Shown: positions 16,560 through 24,282 of the stretch, piece after piece
Layout of the letters: every line of letters begins with the position of its first letter
Numbering within the stretch: position 1 is the stretch's first letter
NCBI RefSeq assembly: GCF_900172345.1
Contig: NZ_FWFY01000011.1
Coordinates: 62,001 to 126,000 of the forward strand
Reading direction: 5' to 3'
Source: Limimaricola soesokkakensis
Lineage (GTDB): Bacteria > Pseudomonadota > Alphaproteobacteria > Rhodobacterales > Rhodobacteraceae
Length of the DNA: 64,000 nucleotides
The notes under the pieces: generated by a model
The model's database searches: none
The model's input: only the letters and a program-made list of their open reading frames with translations
What the model was told of the DNA's origin: nothing
Position numbers and translations under genes: made by a program

Positions 16560-17867
16560 ATGGACACCGCCCTAGACGCCGCTTTCTGGATCACCAGCGT
16601 CGCGATCCTCCTCCTGCTGGTGGCCTCGGCCTTTTTCTCGGGCTCGGAGACCGCACTCACCGCCGCCTCCCGCGGCAAGTTGCGCTCCGCCGCCGATCGC
16701 GGCTCCAAGGGCGCGGCGCAGGCGCTGCATGTCACCGAGGATAACGAGCGGCTGATCGGCTCGGTGCTCCTTGGCAACAACGTCGTCAACATCCTCGCCA
16801 CCTCTTTGGCCACCGCCCTTCTAACCCGCGTCTTCGGCGACAGCGGCGTTGCGGCCGCCACCTTGGTCATGACGCTTCTGGTGCTGATCTTCGCCGAGGT
16901 GCTGCCCAAGACCTACGCGATCACCAATGCCGAAACCTTTGCCAGCCGCGTCGCCCGCCCGATCGGCCTCGTGATCCTGATCTTCGCGCCCGTCGTCTCT
17001 GCGGTGCAGGTGCTCGTCCGGGCGCTCCTGCGGCTGTTCGGCGTGCGCACCGATCCCGACACCAAAGTGTTGGCGGTGCGCGAGGAAATTGCCGGCGCGC
17101 TGTCGCTCGGTCACGAGGAAGGGGTGGTCGACCGCGAGGATCGCGACCGCATCCTCGGTGCGCTGGATCTGGGCGAACGCACGGTCGAGGAGGTGATGCT
17201 GCATCGCTCCAACATCGCGATGATCGACGCCAACCTGCCAGCCACCGAAATCCTCACGCTCTGTCTGGAGAGCCCGCATACGCGGCTGCCGCTCTATCGT
17301 GACGAGCCCGAGAACATCGTCGGCATCCTGCACGCCAAAGACCTGCTGCGCGCCATGCACAAGATGATGGCCGACGGAGCGGTGGATACGGCAGAGCTCG
17401 AGAGCTTCGACATCATGGACGTCGCGATGACGCCCTATTTCATTCCCGAAACCACCACGCTCGACGACCAGATGCGCCAGTTCCTCAAGCGGCACACGCA
17501 TTTCGCCCTCGTGGTGGACGAGTATGGCGCGCTGCGCGGGCTGATCACCCTGGAGGATATCCTCGAAGAGATCGTCGGCGAGATCTCGGACGAATTCGAC
17601 GCCGAGCGCGAAGAGCCGATCGCGATGACCGAGGATGGCGCCTACGTGATCGACGGTTCGATGACGATCCGCGACCTGAACCGGCGGCAGGACTGGAACC
17701 TGCCCGACGAAGAGGCCAACACCATCGCGGGCCTGGTGATCCACGAGGCGCAGATGATCCCGACCGAAGGCCAGGTGTTCAGCTTCCACGGGTTCCGCTT
17801 CGAGGTGATCGCGAAGGAGGAGAACCGCCTCGCGACGCTCAAGATCCGGCCCCTCGACGCCGCCTGA
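16560..17867 (+). CDS. CNNM/CorC-type transporter with CBS domains (hemolysin family)
   Basis: A 435-residue inner-membrane protein of the HlyC/CorC (CNNM) family, associated with magnesium or cobalt efflux. The N-terminal CNNM domain (residues about 1-190) has four hydrophobic segments and the conserved SAFFSGSETALTAASR and LIFAEVLPKTYAI. Two CBS domains follow (about 205-345) with VDEYGALRGLITLEDILEEIVGE at the end of the pair. A CorC_HlyC domain (about 360-430) finishes the protein. The start is the ATG at 16560. It follows xerD by 55 bases on the same strand. A hairpin downstream may end the transcript. Confidence 0.92.
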   Translation: MDTALDAAFWITSVAILLLLVASAFFSGSETALTAASRGKLRSAADRGSKGAAQALHVTEDNERLIGSVLLGNNVVNILATSLATALLTRVFGDSGVAAATLVMTLLVLIFAEVLPKTYAITNAETFASRVARPIGLVILIFAPVVSAVQVLVRALLRLFGVRTDPDTKVLAVREEIAGALSLGHEEGVVDREDRDRILGALDLGERTVEEVMLHRSNIAMIDANLPATEILTLCLESPHTRLPLYRDEPENIVGILHAKDLLRAMHKMMADGAVDTAELESFDIMDVAMTPYFIPETTTLDDQMRQFLKRHTHFALVVDEYGALRGLITLEDILEEIVGEISDEFDAEREEPIAMTEDGAYVIDGSMTIRDLNRRQDWNLPDEEANTIAGLVIHEAQMIPTEGQVFSFHGFRFEVIAKEENRLATLKIRPLDAA

Positions 17868-17881
17868 CCTGCAAAAGATAA

Positions 17882-17907
17882 GGCCAGCTCGCGCATGCGA
17901 GCCGGCC
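17882..17907. terminator. Hairpin between convergent genes
   Basis: GGCC-A-GCTCGC, loop GCAT, GCGAGC-C-GGCC: a stem of ten pairs with one mismatch between the CNNM gene and the convergent NTF2-like gene. No T-run follows, so it is a weak or processing hairpin. Confidence 0.45.
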
Positions 17908-17935
17908 TCGAAGTTCGAGCTTCGGAAAAGATCCC

Positions 17936-18361
17936 CTATGCGGCCCCGAGATGCGCTACGATGCGCGTCGGGCGTTTGAGAACGGACACCTTACCCTTCG
18001 TATCATCAACCTCGAGCGGCTCGCGCTCGTGGGAAAGCCTCAACCAGGTGCCGTCGTCGTCGAGATAGGTGGACGCGCAGCTGGCGCGCAGCGGCTCGGG
18101 GCAGCAATCGCGCCAAGCCACCACGCGGTAGCTCAGGAGAACGGTTTCGCCGTGCCGGGTGACGCTCTGGTCATGCAGCTCCACTGCCTCCCACTGCCGG
18201 GCCGGGCACTGACCGCTCAGCGCGGCGACGCGGTCCTGCAGCCCCGACGGATAGGGAATGACCATCGCGGCATCGGGGGCAAGCTGGCGTTCGTAGAACT
18301 CGGCGCCGTCGAGCCAGCGCCGCTTTTCCAAAGCCCAGAGTTCCTCGACCTTCGAATCCAT
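17936..18361 (-). CDS. NTF2-like (SnoaL/DUF4440-type) small protein
   Basis: About 141 residues from the ATG at 18361. That start is chosen because GGGAGG lies seven bases upstream; an in-frame GTG at 18403 is weaker. The pattern LWALEKRRWLDGAEFYERQLAPDAAMVIPYPSG, followed by ALSGQ, fits the cone-shaped NTF2/SnoaL fold used by small isomerases and by proteins of unknown role. A Cys pair in DCCPEP and a further Cys in ASCAS are notable. The enzyme activity, if any, is not deducible. A sigma-70-like promoter lies just upstream (separate entry). Confidence 0.75.
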   Translation of the reverse strand: MDSKVEELWALEKRRWLDGAEFYERQLAPDAAMVIPYPSGLQDRVAALSGQCPARQWEAVELHDQSVTRHGETVLLSYRVVAWRDCCPEPLRASCASTYLDDDGTWLRLSHEREPLEVDDTKGKVSVLKRPTRIVAHLGAA

Positions 18362-18403
18362 GCGGTACCTCCCATTATGAAAAACCTCACTCCCGTGGCG
18401 CAA

Positions 18404-18432
18404 ACGTTACACTATTGTTTCCGTTCCGTCAG
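18404..18432 (-). promoter_or_regulatory. Putative sigma-70-type promoter of the NTF2-like gene
   Basis: On the minus strand CTGACG (18432-18427) and TAACGT (18409-18404) are separated by 17 bases, placing a start about 36 bases before the ATG at 18361. The surrounding sequence is clearly AT-richer than the coding regions. Confidence 0.45.
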
Positions 18433-18587
18433 CACTGCTACCTTTCAAGTTTTGTATTATTCCGTACGCGCCACTCAGAGATGCAAGACGGCCGGTTTTG
18501 ACCCCGAGGACACAGCCGTCACGCCGATCCATCTCATGCCACAATTCTCGTAAAGCGCCGGTAACCATTCCGTGGCATGATGTACGT

Positions 18588-18650
18588 GTCGGGCATGTCG
18601 CCCGACGTCCTCCCTGTCAGACTTGCCGCGCCTTCGGGCGCGGTTTTTTT
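18588..18650 (+). ncRNA. Candidate small RNA 1 (3' part: hairpin, CCTCCC segment, terminator)
   Basis: No gene on the plus strand leads into this strong terminator. It shows a seven-base-pair hairpin (GTCGGGC / GCCCGAC, 18588-18606, loop ATGTC), a short single-stranded stretch with CCTCCC at 18609-18614, then CCGCGCC-TTCG-GGCGCGG (18626-18643) and seven T residues (18644-18650). The CCTCCC is complementary to Shine-Dalgarno sequences such as the GGGAGG of the neighbouring NTF2-like mRNA. The layout resembles anti-SD trans-acting small RNAs known in Rhodobacter. The 5' end is not determined: I find no convincing promoter within 60 bases, so the transcript may be longer. Confidence 0.4.
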
Positions 18651-18683
18651 GCGCCTTGCCCGGGGGTTGCGCTGCGATACCGG

Positions 18684-18712
18684 TTGACGTCGCGATCGCC
18701 TTCTCGTAGCGT
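18684..18712 (+). promoter_or_regulatory. Putative sigma-70-type promoter for candidate small RNA 2
   Basis: TTGACG (18684-18689) and TAGCGT (18707-18712) are separated by 17 bases. The predicted start at about 18719 leads straight into a hairpin and a terminator with no coding frame between. Confidence 0.5.
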
Positions 18713-18718
18713 CCGGGC

Positions 18719-18780
18719 AATTAGTCGGCCAAGTCCGACAGGGAGAACATGGGAAGGGGGTCGCGTCGCGGCCCCTTTTT
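18719..18780 (+). ncRNA. Candidate small RNA 2 (about 62 bases)
   Basis: Defined by a promoter-like pair just upstream and a terminator at its end. It contains a five-base-pair hairpin GTCGG / CCGAC (18724-18739), a purine-rich linker with GGGAG, and an eight-base-pair terminator stem (GGGG at 18757-18760 pairing with CCCC at 18772-18775, one G-T pair) followed by TTTTT (18776-18780). The domain order copies candidate 1, but the linker is purine-rich where candidate 1 is CCTCCC. It could instead be an attenuated leader of the IalB-family gene 100 bases downstream. Confidence 0.4.
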
Positions 18781-18880
18781 CATCTTGGCGGAAACCCGCA
18801 TGATTCCCGACCCTTTCCCGCCTGACAGTCGCGCAATGCCATGCTAAGCCCCCGCGGACACTGACAAACGGGATCGCGAC

Positions 18881-19606
18881 ATGCCGAACCGACTGACACT
18901 TCTGGCCAGCGCCGCGCTGCTGGCCCTCTCCACCCCGCTGGCCGCGCAGGACGAAACCGCGCCGGCGAACACGCGGACCACCACCACCGAGGCGCCTGCC
19001 GAGACCTCGACCGAGGCTCCCGCGGCGCCGGAAGCACCCGAGGCTCCGGCTGCGCCCGCCGAGACCGAGGCCCCCGCGCAGGCCGAGTCGCCGGCCGCGC
19101 CGGCGGATCCGCAGGCTCCTGCCGCCCCGGCCGAAGCCGAGACCGAGCGCCCCGGTCAGCCCTATGTGGCCGAGACCCATGGCGACTGGTCGCTGCGCTG
19201 CATGCGCGTCGCCGAAGGCGAGGCCGAGCCTTGCCAGCTCTACCAGCTGCTCGAGGATGGTGACGGCAATGCCGTGGCCGAAGTTACCGTGCTGCCGCTG
19301 GCAGCCGAGGCGCAGGCGGCGGCAGGCGTCACCGTCGTGGTGCCGCTGGAAACCCTGCTCACCGAGCAGCTCTCGCTTACGGTCGATGGCGGCCAGACCG
19401 CGCGCTACCCGTTCAGCTTCTGCAACCGCGCGGGCTGCGTCGCCCGCTTCGGCCTGTCGGACCAGCAACTCGGCGCCTTCAAGGGCGGCCGCGCCGGCAC
19501 GCTGCGCATCGTCCCCGCCGCCGCGCCGGATCAGGAAGTGCGTCTCGACATGTCGCTGTCCGGCTTCACCGCGGGCTTCGGAGCCGTCACCGCCCGGGCG
19601 CAGTAA
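18881..19606 (+). CDS. IalB-family (invasion-associated locus B) secreted protein
   Basis: A 241-residue protein with a signal peptide (MPNRLTLLASAALLALSTPLAAQ) and a long low-complexity region of Ala, Pro, Glu and Thr (residues about 23-88). An IalB-type domain (about 90-240) follows, recognised by THGDWSLRCMR, the Cys pattern PCQLYQLL and FSFCNRAGCVARFGL, which likely forms disulfides. IalB proteins are named from Bartonella, but most are in free-living alphaproteobacteria, where their role is unclear; periplasmic location is expected. A weak promoter-like CTGACA lies at 18822-18827. A strong terminator follows the gene. Confidence 0.85.
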   Translation: MPNRLTLLASAALLALSTPLAAQDETAPANTRTTTTEAPAETSTEAPAAPEAPEAPAAPAETEAPAQAESPAAPADPQAPAAPAEAETERPGQPYVAETHGDWSLRCMRVAEGEAEPCQLYQLLEDGDGNAVAEVTVLPLAAEAQAAAGVTVVVPLETLLTEQLSLTVDGGQTARYPFSFCNRAGCVARFGLSDQQLGAFKGGRAGTLRIVPAAAPDQEVRLDMSLSGFTAGFGAVTARAQ

Positions 19607-19631
19607 CGGAAGAAGAGCAACGAATATGGAA

Positions 19632-19663
19632 AGGGCGCGGTCTCCCAGAGGCCGCGCCCTTTT
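19632..19663. terminator. Bidirectional terminator between IalB and ketosynthase genes
   Basis: AGGGCGCGG / CCGCGCCCT (19632-19640 and 19652-19660) is flanked by AAA on the left and TTT on the right, with TCT/AGA pairing possible in the loop. It serves both convergent genes. Confidence 0.8.
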
Positions 19664-19682
19664 CTCTTTTCGATGGCAGGGT

Positions 19683-20903
19683 TCAGGCCGCGCGCAGCGC
19701 CAGCACCGCGTTGAGACCGCCGAAGGCGAAGGCATTGGACAGCACCGCGCTCACCTTTGCCTCGCGCGCCGTGTTCGGCACCACGTCGAGCGCGCATTCG
19801 GGATCGGGCTCTTCATAGCCGATGGTCGGCGCGATGACGCCATCGCGCAGCGCCATGATGCAGGCCAGAAGCTCCACCGCACCGGTGCCGCCGATCAGAT
19901 GGCCATGCATCGACTTGGTCGAGGAGATCATCAACCGGTCCGCTGCCGGTCCGAAGACATGCGAGACCGAGGCGCATTCGCTCTTGTCGTTCGCCGCCGT
20001 GCCGGTGCCATGCGCGTTGATATAGCCGATCTGCTCGGGCGCCAGCCCAGCCTCGCGCATCGCGCCCCGCATTGCCCGCTCGGCGCCCTGGGCCGAGGGC
20101 ATGACGATATCGGCCGCATCGGCCGTCATGCCAAAGCCCGCCACCTCGCACAGGATCTCGGCGCCGCGCGCGCGGGCATGCTCGTATTCCTCGAACACGA
20201 ACACCGCCGCGCCCTCGCCCTGCACCATGCCGTTGCGGTTAGCGCTGAACGGGCGGCAGGCATCCTTGGACATCACCCTGAGCCCCTCCCATGCCTTCAC
20301 GCCGCCAAAGCAAAGCATCGCCTCGGAGCCGCCCGTCAGCATCGCGCGGCACATGCCCGACCGGATCATCTGGAAGGCCAGGCCCATCGCGTGGTTGGAG
20401 CTGGAGCAGGCGGTGGCCACGGTGAAGCTCGGGCCGCGTAGGTTGTACTCCATGCTTACATGGCTCGCGGCCGCGTTGTTCATCAGCTTCGGGACGACGA
20501 AGGGGTGGACCCGGTTCTTTCCTTCTTCATAGACCGTGCGGTAATTCTCGTCCCAAGTGTTCACCCCGCCCCCGGCGGTGCCAAGCACCACGCCGGACAT
20601 CTCGCTCTCCTCGCCGGAGAAGCTAATGCCGGACTGCGCCATCGCCTGCCGTGCGGCGAGCAGCGTGAACTGGGTGAAGCGGTCGTAAAGGGCGATTTGC
20701 TGGCGGTTGAAATGGGCCTGCTCGTCATAGCCCTTCACCTGGCCGCCGATCTGGACCGACAGCCGTTCGACGTCCCGCAGGTCGAGCGGGCCGATACCGC
20801 AGCGACCCTCGCGCATCGCCTCCAGCGTCGAAGGCACGTCGTGGCCGAGGCTGTTGATGGTTCCGGCGCCGGTGATGACGACGCGTCGGCCGCCGCCGGT
20901 CAT
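19683..20903 (-). CDS. FabF-type beta-ketoacyl-ACP synthase
   Basis: A 406-residue condensing enzyme that extends acyl-ACP with malonyl-ACP. The Cys-His-His triad of the KAS-II type is intact: the nucleophile in TVATACSSSNHAMG, then YINAHGTGTAAND and STKSMHGHLIGGTGAVE. The residues around the Cys (CSSS rather than CATG) set it apart from housekeeping FabF and recall specialised synthases such as NodE. Its start overlaps the stop of the acyl carrier protein gene as ATGA, so the pair is dedicated. Upstream in the same direction lies lpxD, suggesting that the fatty acid made may be destined for lipid A or another envelope lipid; this is inference. Confidence 0.88.
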   Translation of the reverse strand: MTGGGRRVVITGAGTINSLGHDVPSTLEAMREGRCGIGPLDLRDVERLSVQIGGQVKGYDEQAHFNRQQIALYDRFTQFTLLAARQAMAQSGISFSGEESEMSGVVLGTAGGGVNTWDENYRTVYEEGKNRVHPFVVPKLMNNAAASHVSMEYNLRGPSFTVATACSSSNHAMGLAFQMIRSGMCRAMLTGGSEAMLCFGGVKAWEGLRVMSKDACRPFSANRNGMVQGEGAAVFVFEEYEHARARGAEILCEVAGFGMTADAADIVMPSAQGAERAMRGAMREAGLAPEQIGYINAHGTGTAANDKSECASVSHVFGPAADRLMISSTKSMHGHLIGGTGAVELLACIMALRDGVIAPTIGYEEPDPECALDVVPNTAREAKVSAVLSNAFAFGGLNAVLALRAA

Positions 20904-21166
20904 GCGCTGGCGTGCTGCTTTTGAACGAGACGCTCCACTGCCGCGACGATGGCGGCGACCGAGGAAATGTCGAATTCGCTTTCCTCGGGCGCATTGGCGT
21001 TGAACGGCACCGAGATGTCGAAGGTCTCCTCGATCGCGAAGATGCTCTCCACCAGACCGAGGCTGTCGATTCCAAGATCGGCCGGGCTGTTGTCGAGCGA
21101 CACGTCGCCCGGCTCGAGCATTGCCTGCTCGGCGATGATCGCAATCACCTTGTCGCGCAATTCCAT
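20900..21166 (-). CDS. Dedicated acyl carrier protein
   Basis: About 88 residues from the ATG at 21166; an upstream in-frame start at 21199 would add eleven residues with no ACP similarity. The phosphopantetheine site is LGIDSLGLVE, with Ser near residue 39. The body is acidic (LEPGDVSLDNSPADLG, IFAIEETFDISVPF), as expected for ACPs. A short insertion (NANAPEESEFD) after helix II differs from AcpP. It is coupled to the ketosynthase gene by ATGA and lies 81 bases downstream of lpxD. It is not the housekeeping AcpP, and it lacks the length and C-terminus of rhizobial AcpXL. Confidence 0.85.
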   Translation of the reverse strand: MELRDKVIAIIAEQAMLEPGDVSLDNSPADLGIDSLGLVESIFAIEETFDISVPFNANAPEESEFDISSVAAIVAAVERLVQKQHASA

Positions 21167-21247
21167 CCGACCCGCATCCCCTACAGTGCTTCTCCTCACC
21201 CCGATCTAATCGCTGCGACGCCGCATTGAAACCATGAAGCGCCGGTA

Positions 21248-22318
21248 TCAGCCCTTGCGAGATGCCGCGAGATCACGCATCAGCCGCGGCAGCCGGCGCA
21301 GCGCCTTGTAGCTTTCGACCTGGCTGTCGATCTTGGTGGCGGGATAGCCCATCATCACACGCCCGGCGGGTACGTTCGACAACACGATCGAACCGCCGGT
21401 GAGAACGACGTCGGCACCGATATTTAGATTGTCGGACACGCCCACCTTGCCACCGAGCACCGACCGGTCGCCGATGTTCACCGATCCGGCAAGTCCGACA
21501 TGACCGCAGAGCAGGCAATGGTCGCCGATCACGCAGTTGTGGCCGACCTGCACGAGGTTGTCGATCTTGGAGCCGTTGCCCACGCGGGTCGGGCGGATCG
21601 TACCCGCATCGATCGTGGCGCAGGCGCCGATCTCGACATCGTCGCCGAGGATCACAGAGCCGAGGCTGTGGATCCGATGCCAGGTCGGATCGGCCTCTTC
21701 CGAAACCTTGCCCTGTCCAAGTTCGGCACGCGCGGATTCGACGTGGCTTTCGCTTTCGGTGACGAAGGAGAACCCATCGCCACCGATCACCGCATTCGGC
21801 TGCACGATGAGCCGGTCGCCCGCTACCACGTTGCGCCCCAGCCGTGCGCCCGAATGAATGAGCGCGCCCTGTCCCAGCCGCACGCCGGGCCCGATCGAGG
21901 CCTGTTCCATGATCCGGCTGTTCGCGCCGATCACCGCGCCCGCGCCGATCACCGCCAGCGGGCCGACGAAGACCCCTTCGCCGATCTCGGCCGAAGCGTC
22001 GACGACTGCGGATGGATGGATGCCGGACTCGGCGCCGGCGGCATCGAGAAGCTGGGTCAGACCCGCCATAGCGAGACGGCCACGCGGGGCAATGATGGCG
22101 CCCTGCAACCCCATCTCGCGCCAGTCGGCGCCGGGCCAGACCAGCGCGGCGCGCGCGCGCCCGAGTTGCAGCGCCTCGGCCCATTTCGGCGACATCGCCA
22201 GCGCGAGGTCATCCTCACCCGCCTGCCCCGGCTCGGCGGCACCGGTGACACGCAGGCTGCCATCGCCCTGAAGTTCGGCGTTCAGCGCGGTGGCGATCTC
22301 GCTCAGCGTAAAATTCAT
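21248..22318 (-). CDS. lpxD: UDP-3-O-(3-hydroxyacyl)glucosamine N-acyltransferase LpxD
   Basis: Third step of lipid A synthesis: transfers a hydroxyacyl chain from ACP to UDP-3-O-acyl-glucosamine. The 356-residue protein has the N-terminal uridine-binding domain (residues about 1-95) and then a left-handed beta-helix of hexapeptide repeats (IGEGVFVGPLAVIGAGAVIG onward). The catalytic His lies in QVGHNCVIGDH. A charged insert of some 25 residues (around SESHVESARAELGQG) separates two coils. No lpxA, fabZ or bamA neighbours it, unlike the canonical lpx cluster, so this may be a second or relocated copy. It is followed by the ACP and ketosynthase genes on the same strand. Confidence 0.9.
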   Translation of the reverse strand: MNFTLSEIATALNAELQGDGSLRVTGAAEPGQAGEDDLALAMSPKWAEALQLGRARAALVWPGADWREMGLQGAIIAPRGRLAMAGLTQLLDAAGAESGIHPSAVVDASAEIGEGVFVGPLAVIGAGAVIGANSRIMEQASIGPGVRLGQGALIHSGARLGRNVVAGDRLIVQPNAVIGGDGFSFVTESESHVESARAELGQGKVSEEADPTWHRIHSLGSVILGDDVEIGACATIDAGTIRPTRVGNGSKIDNLVQVGHNCVIGDHCLLCGHVGLAGSVNIGDRSVLGGKVGVSDNLNIGADVVLTGGSIVLSNVPAGRVMMGYPATKIDSQVESYKALRRLPRLMRDLAASRKG

Positions 22319-22345
22319 GACGGTCCCCTCGGGTTTTCGAGGGAT

Positions 22346-23938
22346 CTAGCTTGCGGGGCGCGAGATCGCCACCCCTTCGCGGGCCAGCGCCGCCCAGATC
22401 GCGGCGTCTCGCTCGTAGACATCTCGGCGGAAATGCAGCCGCCCCTCCTCGTCGGTAAAGGCCGTGCGATAGATCAGATGCACCGGTACCGGCGCCTCAA
22501 GGTTCACCCGCGTCTCGCGCCCCGTGGCGAGGCGAGATTGGAAAAACCCGACCGGATCCTCCTCCTGCGCGGCCAGCAGCGCATAGGCGAAATCGAACGG
22601 TTCGCTTAGCCGCACGCAGCCATGGCTGAAGGCGCGGCGCTCGCGCCCGAACAGCGACTTGGCCGGCGTGTCGTGCAGGTAGATGTTGTAGCGGTTGGGA
22701 AACAGGAATTTCACCAGCCCCAGCGCATTCGAATTGGAGGGAGGTTGGCGCATCGAGAAGGGAAAGTTGCGCTCGTTGTAGCTTGAGAAGTCGATCGAAT
22801 TGCGGCTGATTTCGCGACCCGACCGGTCGGTGATCAGGATCTGGCTCGCGGCGTGACGGTTGCGCTTGAGCTGCGGCAGGTATTCGCCCACCACGATGGA
22901 GCGCGGCACGTACCAGCTCGGATTGATGACCATGTATTCCATGACGTCCGAGAATTCGGGCGTTTGGCGGTCGGGCACTTCCGCGCCGATCACCGAGGCC
23001 GTGCGGAAGGTTTCGCGGCCGTCGTCGATGATGGTGGCGCTGAAATCGGTGAGGTTCACCAGCACGTGGCGGTCCCCGCGATCCATGTTGGTCCAGCGCT
23101 CGCGCTCCATCGCGACCAGCACGGACTGCAGCCGTTCCTCGACCGAACGGTTGAGCTCTGCGCGTGTCCCCGGCCCGACAACGCCATCGACCATGAGACC
23201 GTTGCGGCTCTGGAAGTCGCGGACCGCTGCGACGAGCGCCTCGCCCATGACTGCGCTGCTCGTAGGAGCCAGATGGCCCATGGCAATCAGCCGGTCGCGC
23301 AGCGCCACGACATCGGCACCACTGTCACCAGCTTCGATCTTGGCCTCCGAAAGGCGCGCGCCCCAGCCACCCGCATCCAAGGCGCGCTGCAGTTCGGCGC
23401 GGGCCCGCATCAAACGGCCATATTCCGGCGATGCCGGCGCGAGGCCCCGCAGGAAGGCCACGGGATCGGCTTCAAGAAAGCTTGCCAGCGTCTCGGCAGG
23501 ATCGCGCAGCGGCACCTCGCGGCGGATCAACCCGACCACGCGACCGGGCTCGAGCATGCCGCTTTGGACATCCCGCGCGTACCGCAGAAAGACCCGGGTC
23601 AGCTCGACATCCATCGCGGCGCGGTCCTCGGCGCTTCGCGCGGCGCGGAGCTTGCGGATCAAACCTTCCGGATCATAGCGCGACACCGGCAGGCCGTGCG
23701 CGTCGGCATCGGCCAGTGCCGTCAGCAGGGCGTTGCGTCGGGCGATCGCGGCGGCATCGGCACCGGTCCAAATGCCCGTGAAGCCACGTGCCCTGTAGCT
23801 GGGCGCGAGGTCGGACTGGCCGGCGACACTTTCGGCCACAGCCTGCCGGAACACGCTGACCTGGGCCTGTCCGGCAACGGGCTGCATGACACCCAGCACG
23901 ATACCGATGGGCAGGATCAGGTGGCGCAGATGGGTCAT
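22346..23938 (-). CDS. L,D-transpeptidase of the YcbB/LdtD type
   Basis: Forms 3-3 (mDAP-mDAP) peptidoglycan cross-links in the periplasm. The product is 530 residues from the ATG at 23938, giving a signal peptide ending near VAGQAQ; an ATG at 23965 is an alternative. The order is an N-terminal scaffold domain (residues about 50-240), a peptidoglycan-binding repeat (AVRDFQSRNGLMVDGVVGPGT), and a YkuD catalytic domain with the active Cys in FSHGCVRLSEP and an upstream YLHDTPAK. This matches E. coli LdtD architecture. It lies 27 bases upstream of lpxD on the same strand and diverges from a MepK-like endopeptidase gene, its likely functional opposite. Confidence 0.9.
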   Translation of the reverse strand: MTHLRHLILPIGIVLGVMQPVAGQAQVSVFRQAVAESVAGQSDLAPSYRARGFTGIWTGADAAAIARRNALLTALADADAHGLPVSRYDPEGLIRKLRAARSAEDRAAMDVELTRVFLRYARDVQSGMLEPGRVVGLIRREVPLRDPAETLASFLEADPVAFLRGLAPASPEYGRLMRARAELQRALDAGGWGARLSEAKIEAGDSGADVVALRDRLIAMGHLAPTSSAVMGEALVAAVRDFQSRNGLMVDGVVGPGTRAELNRSVEERLQSVLVAMERERWTNMDRGDRHVLVNLTDFSATIIDDGRETFRTASVIGAEVPDRQTPEFSDVMEYMVINPSWYVPRSIVVGEYLPQLKRNRHAASQILITDRSGREISRNSIDFSSYNERNFPFSMRQPPSNSNALGLVKFLFPNRYNIYLHDTPAKSLFGRERRAFSHGCVRLSEPFDFAYALLAAQEEDPVGFFQSRLATGRETRVNLEAPVPVHLIYRTAFTDEEGRLHFRRDVYERDAAIWAALAREGVAISRPAS

Positions 23939-24154
23939 GAAGGGGGGACGGGACAGGGGCAACATTAGACACCGTGGGTTCGGGACGGATCCGGACAGGA
24001 CCTCTGGGAAGACATATGCACCGGTATTCTGCCCGGCCATCGGTTCGCCGATAAGAGCCTCGCGACGTGGCAAAAGCGCAGCAAATCGACCGAACCGGGG
24101 CTCAACCGAGCGGCATTTGCGCAAGTTCCCGCCGATTGGGGCTTTCTTCACCAT

Positions 24155-24167
24155 GTTATCCGATAAC
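24155..24167. promoter_or_regulatory. Palindromic dyad, possible operator
   Basis: GTTATC and GATAAC flank a single central C. The dyad lies five bases upstream of the predicted -35 box of the MepK-like gene, in a divergent region. The binding protein is unknown. Confidence 0.35.
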
Positions 24168-24172
24168 CACAC

Positions 24173-24201
24173 TTGGTCGAGTCGTCCTCCCGTGCGATAG
24201 A
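24173..24201 (+). promoter_or_regulatory. Putative promoter of the MepK-like gene
   Basis: TTGGTC (24173-24178) and GATAGA (24196-24201) are separated by 17 bases, giving a leader of about 75 bases before the ATG at 24283. Confidence 0.4.
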
Positions 24202-24282
24202 GGGTCTGCATCTGGGGATGGATGGCAAAAAAATGTCCGTGAAAATGCGGACCCACAGGTAAGCGACGGGACAGGCGCTCAC

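Larger units (their letters stand above)
23939..24282. other. Divergent intergenic region between L,D-transpeptidase and MepK-like genes
   Basis: This 344-base stretch holds no gene. On the plus strand a promoter-like TTGGTC / GATAGA pair precedes the MepK-like gene, and the dyad GTTATC-C-GATAAC lies just upstream of it (separate entries). A small hairpin at 24235-24252 (GTCCG / CGGAC) is followed on the minus strand by seven T residues, looking like a weak leftward terminator between the two genes. I see no clear promoter for the transpeptidase gene. Confidence 0.6.

Noticed and set aside
18396-18475. GTGGCGC ... GCGCCAC inverted repeat flanking the NTF2-like promoter
   Set aside because: The seven-base arms are more than 60 bases apart in GC-rich sequence, so a chance match is likely.
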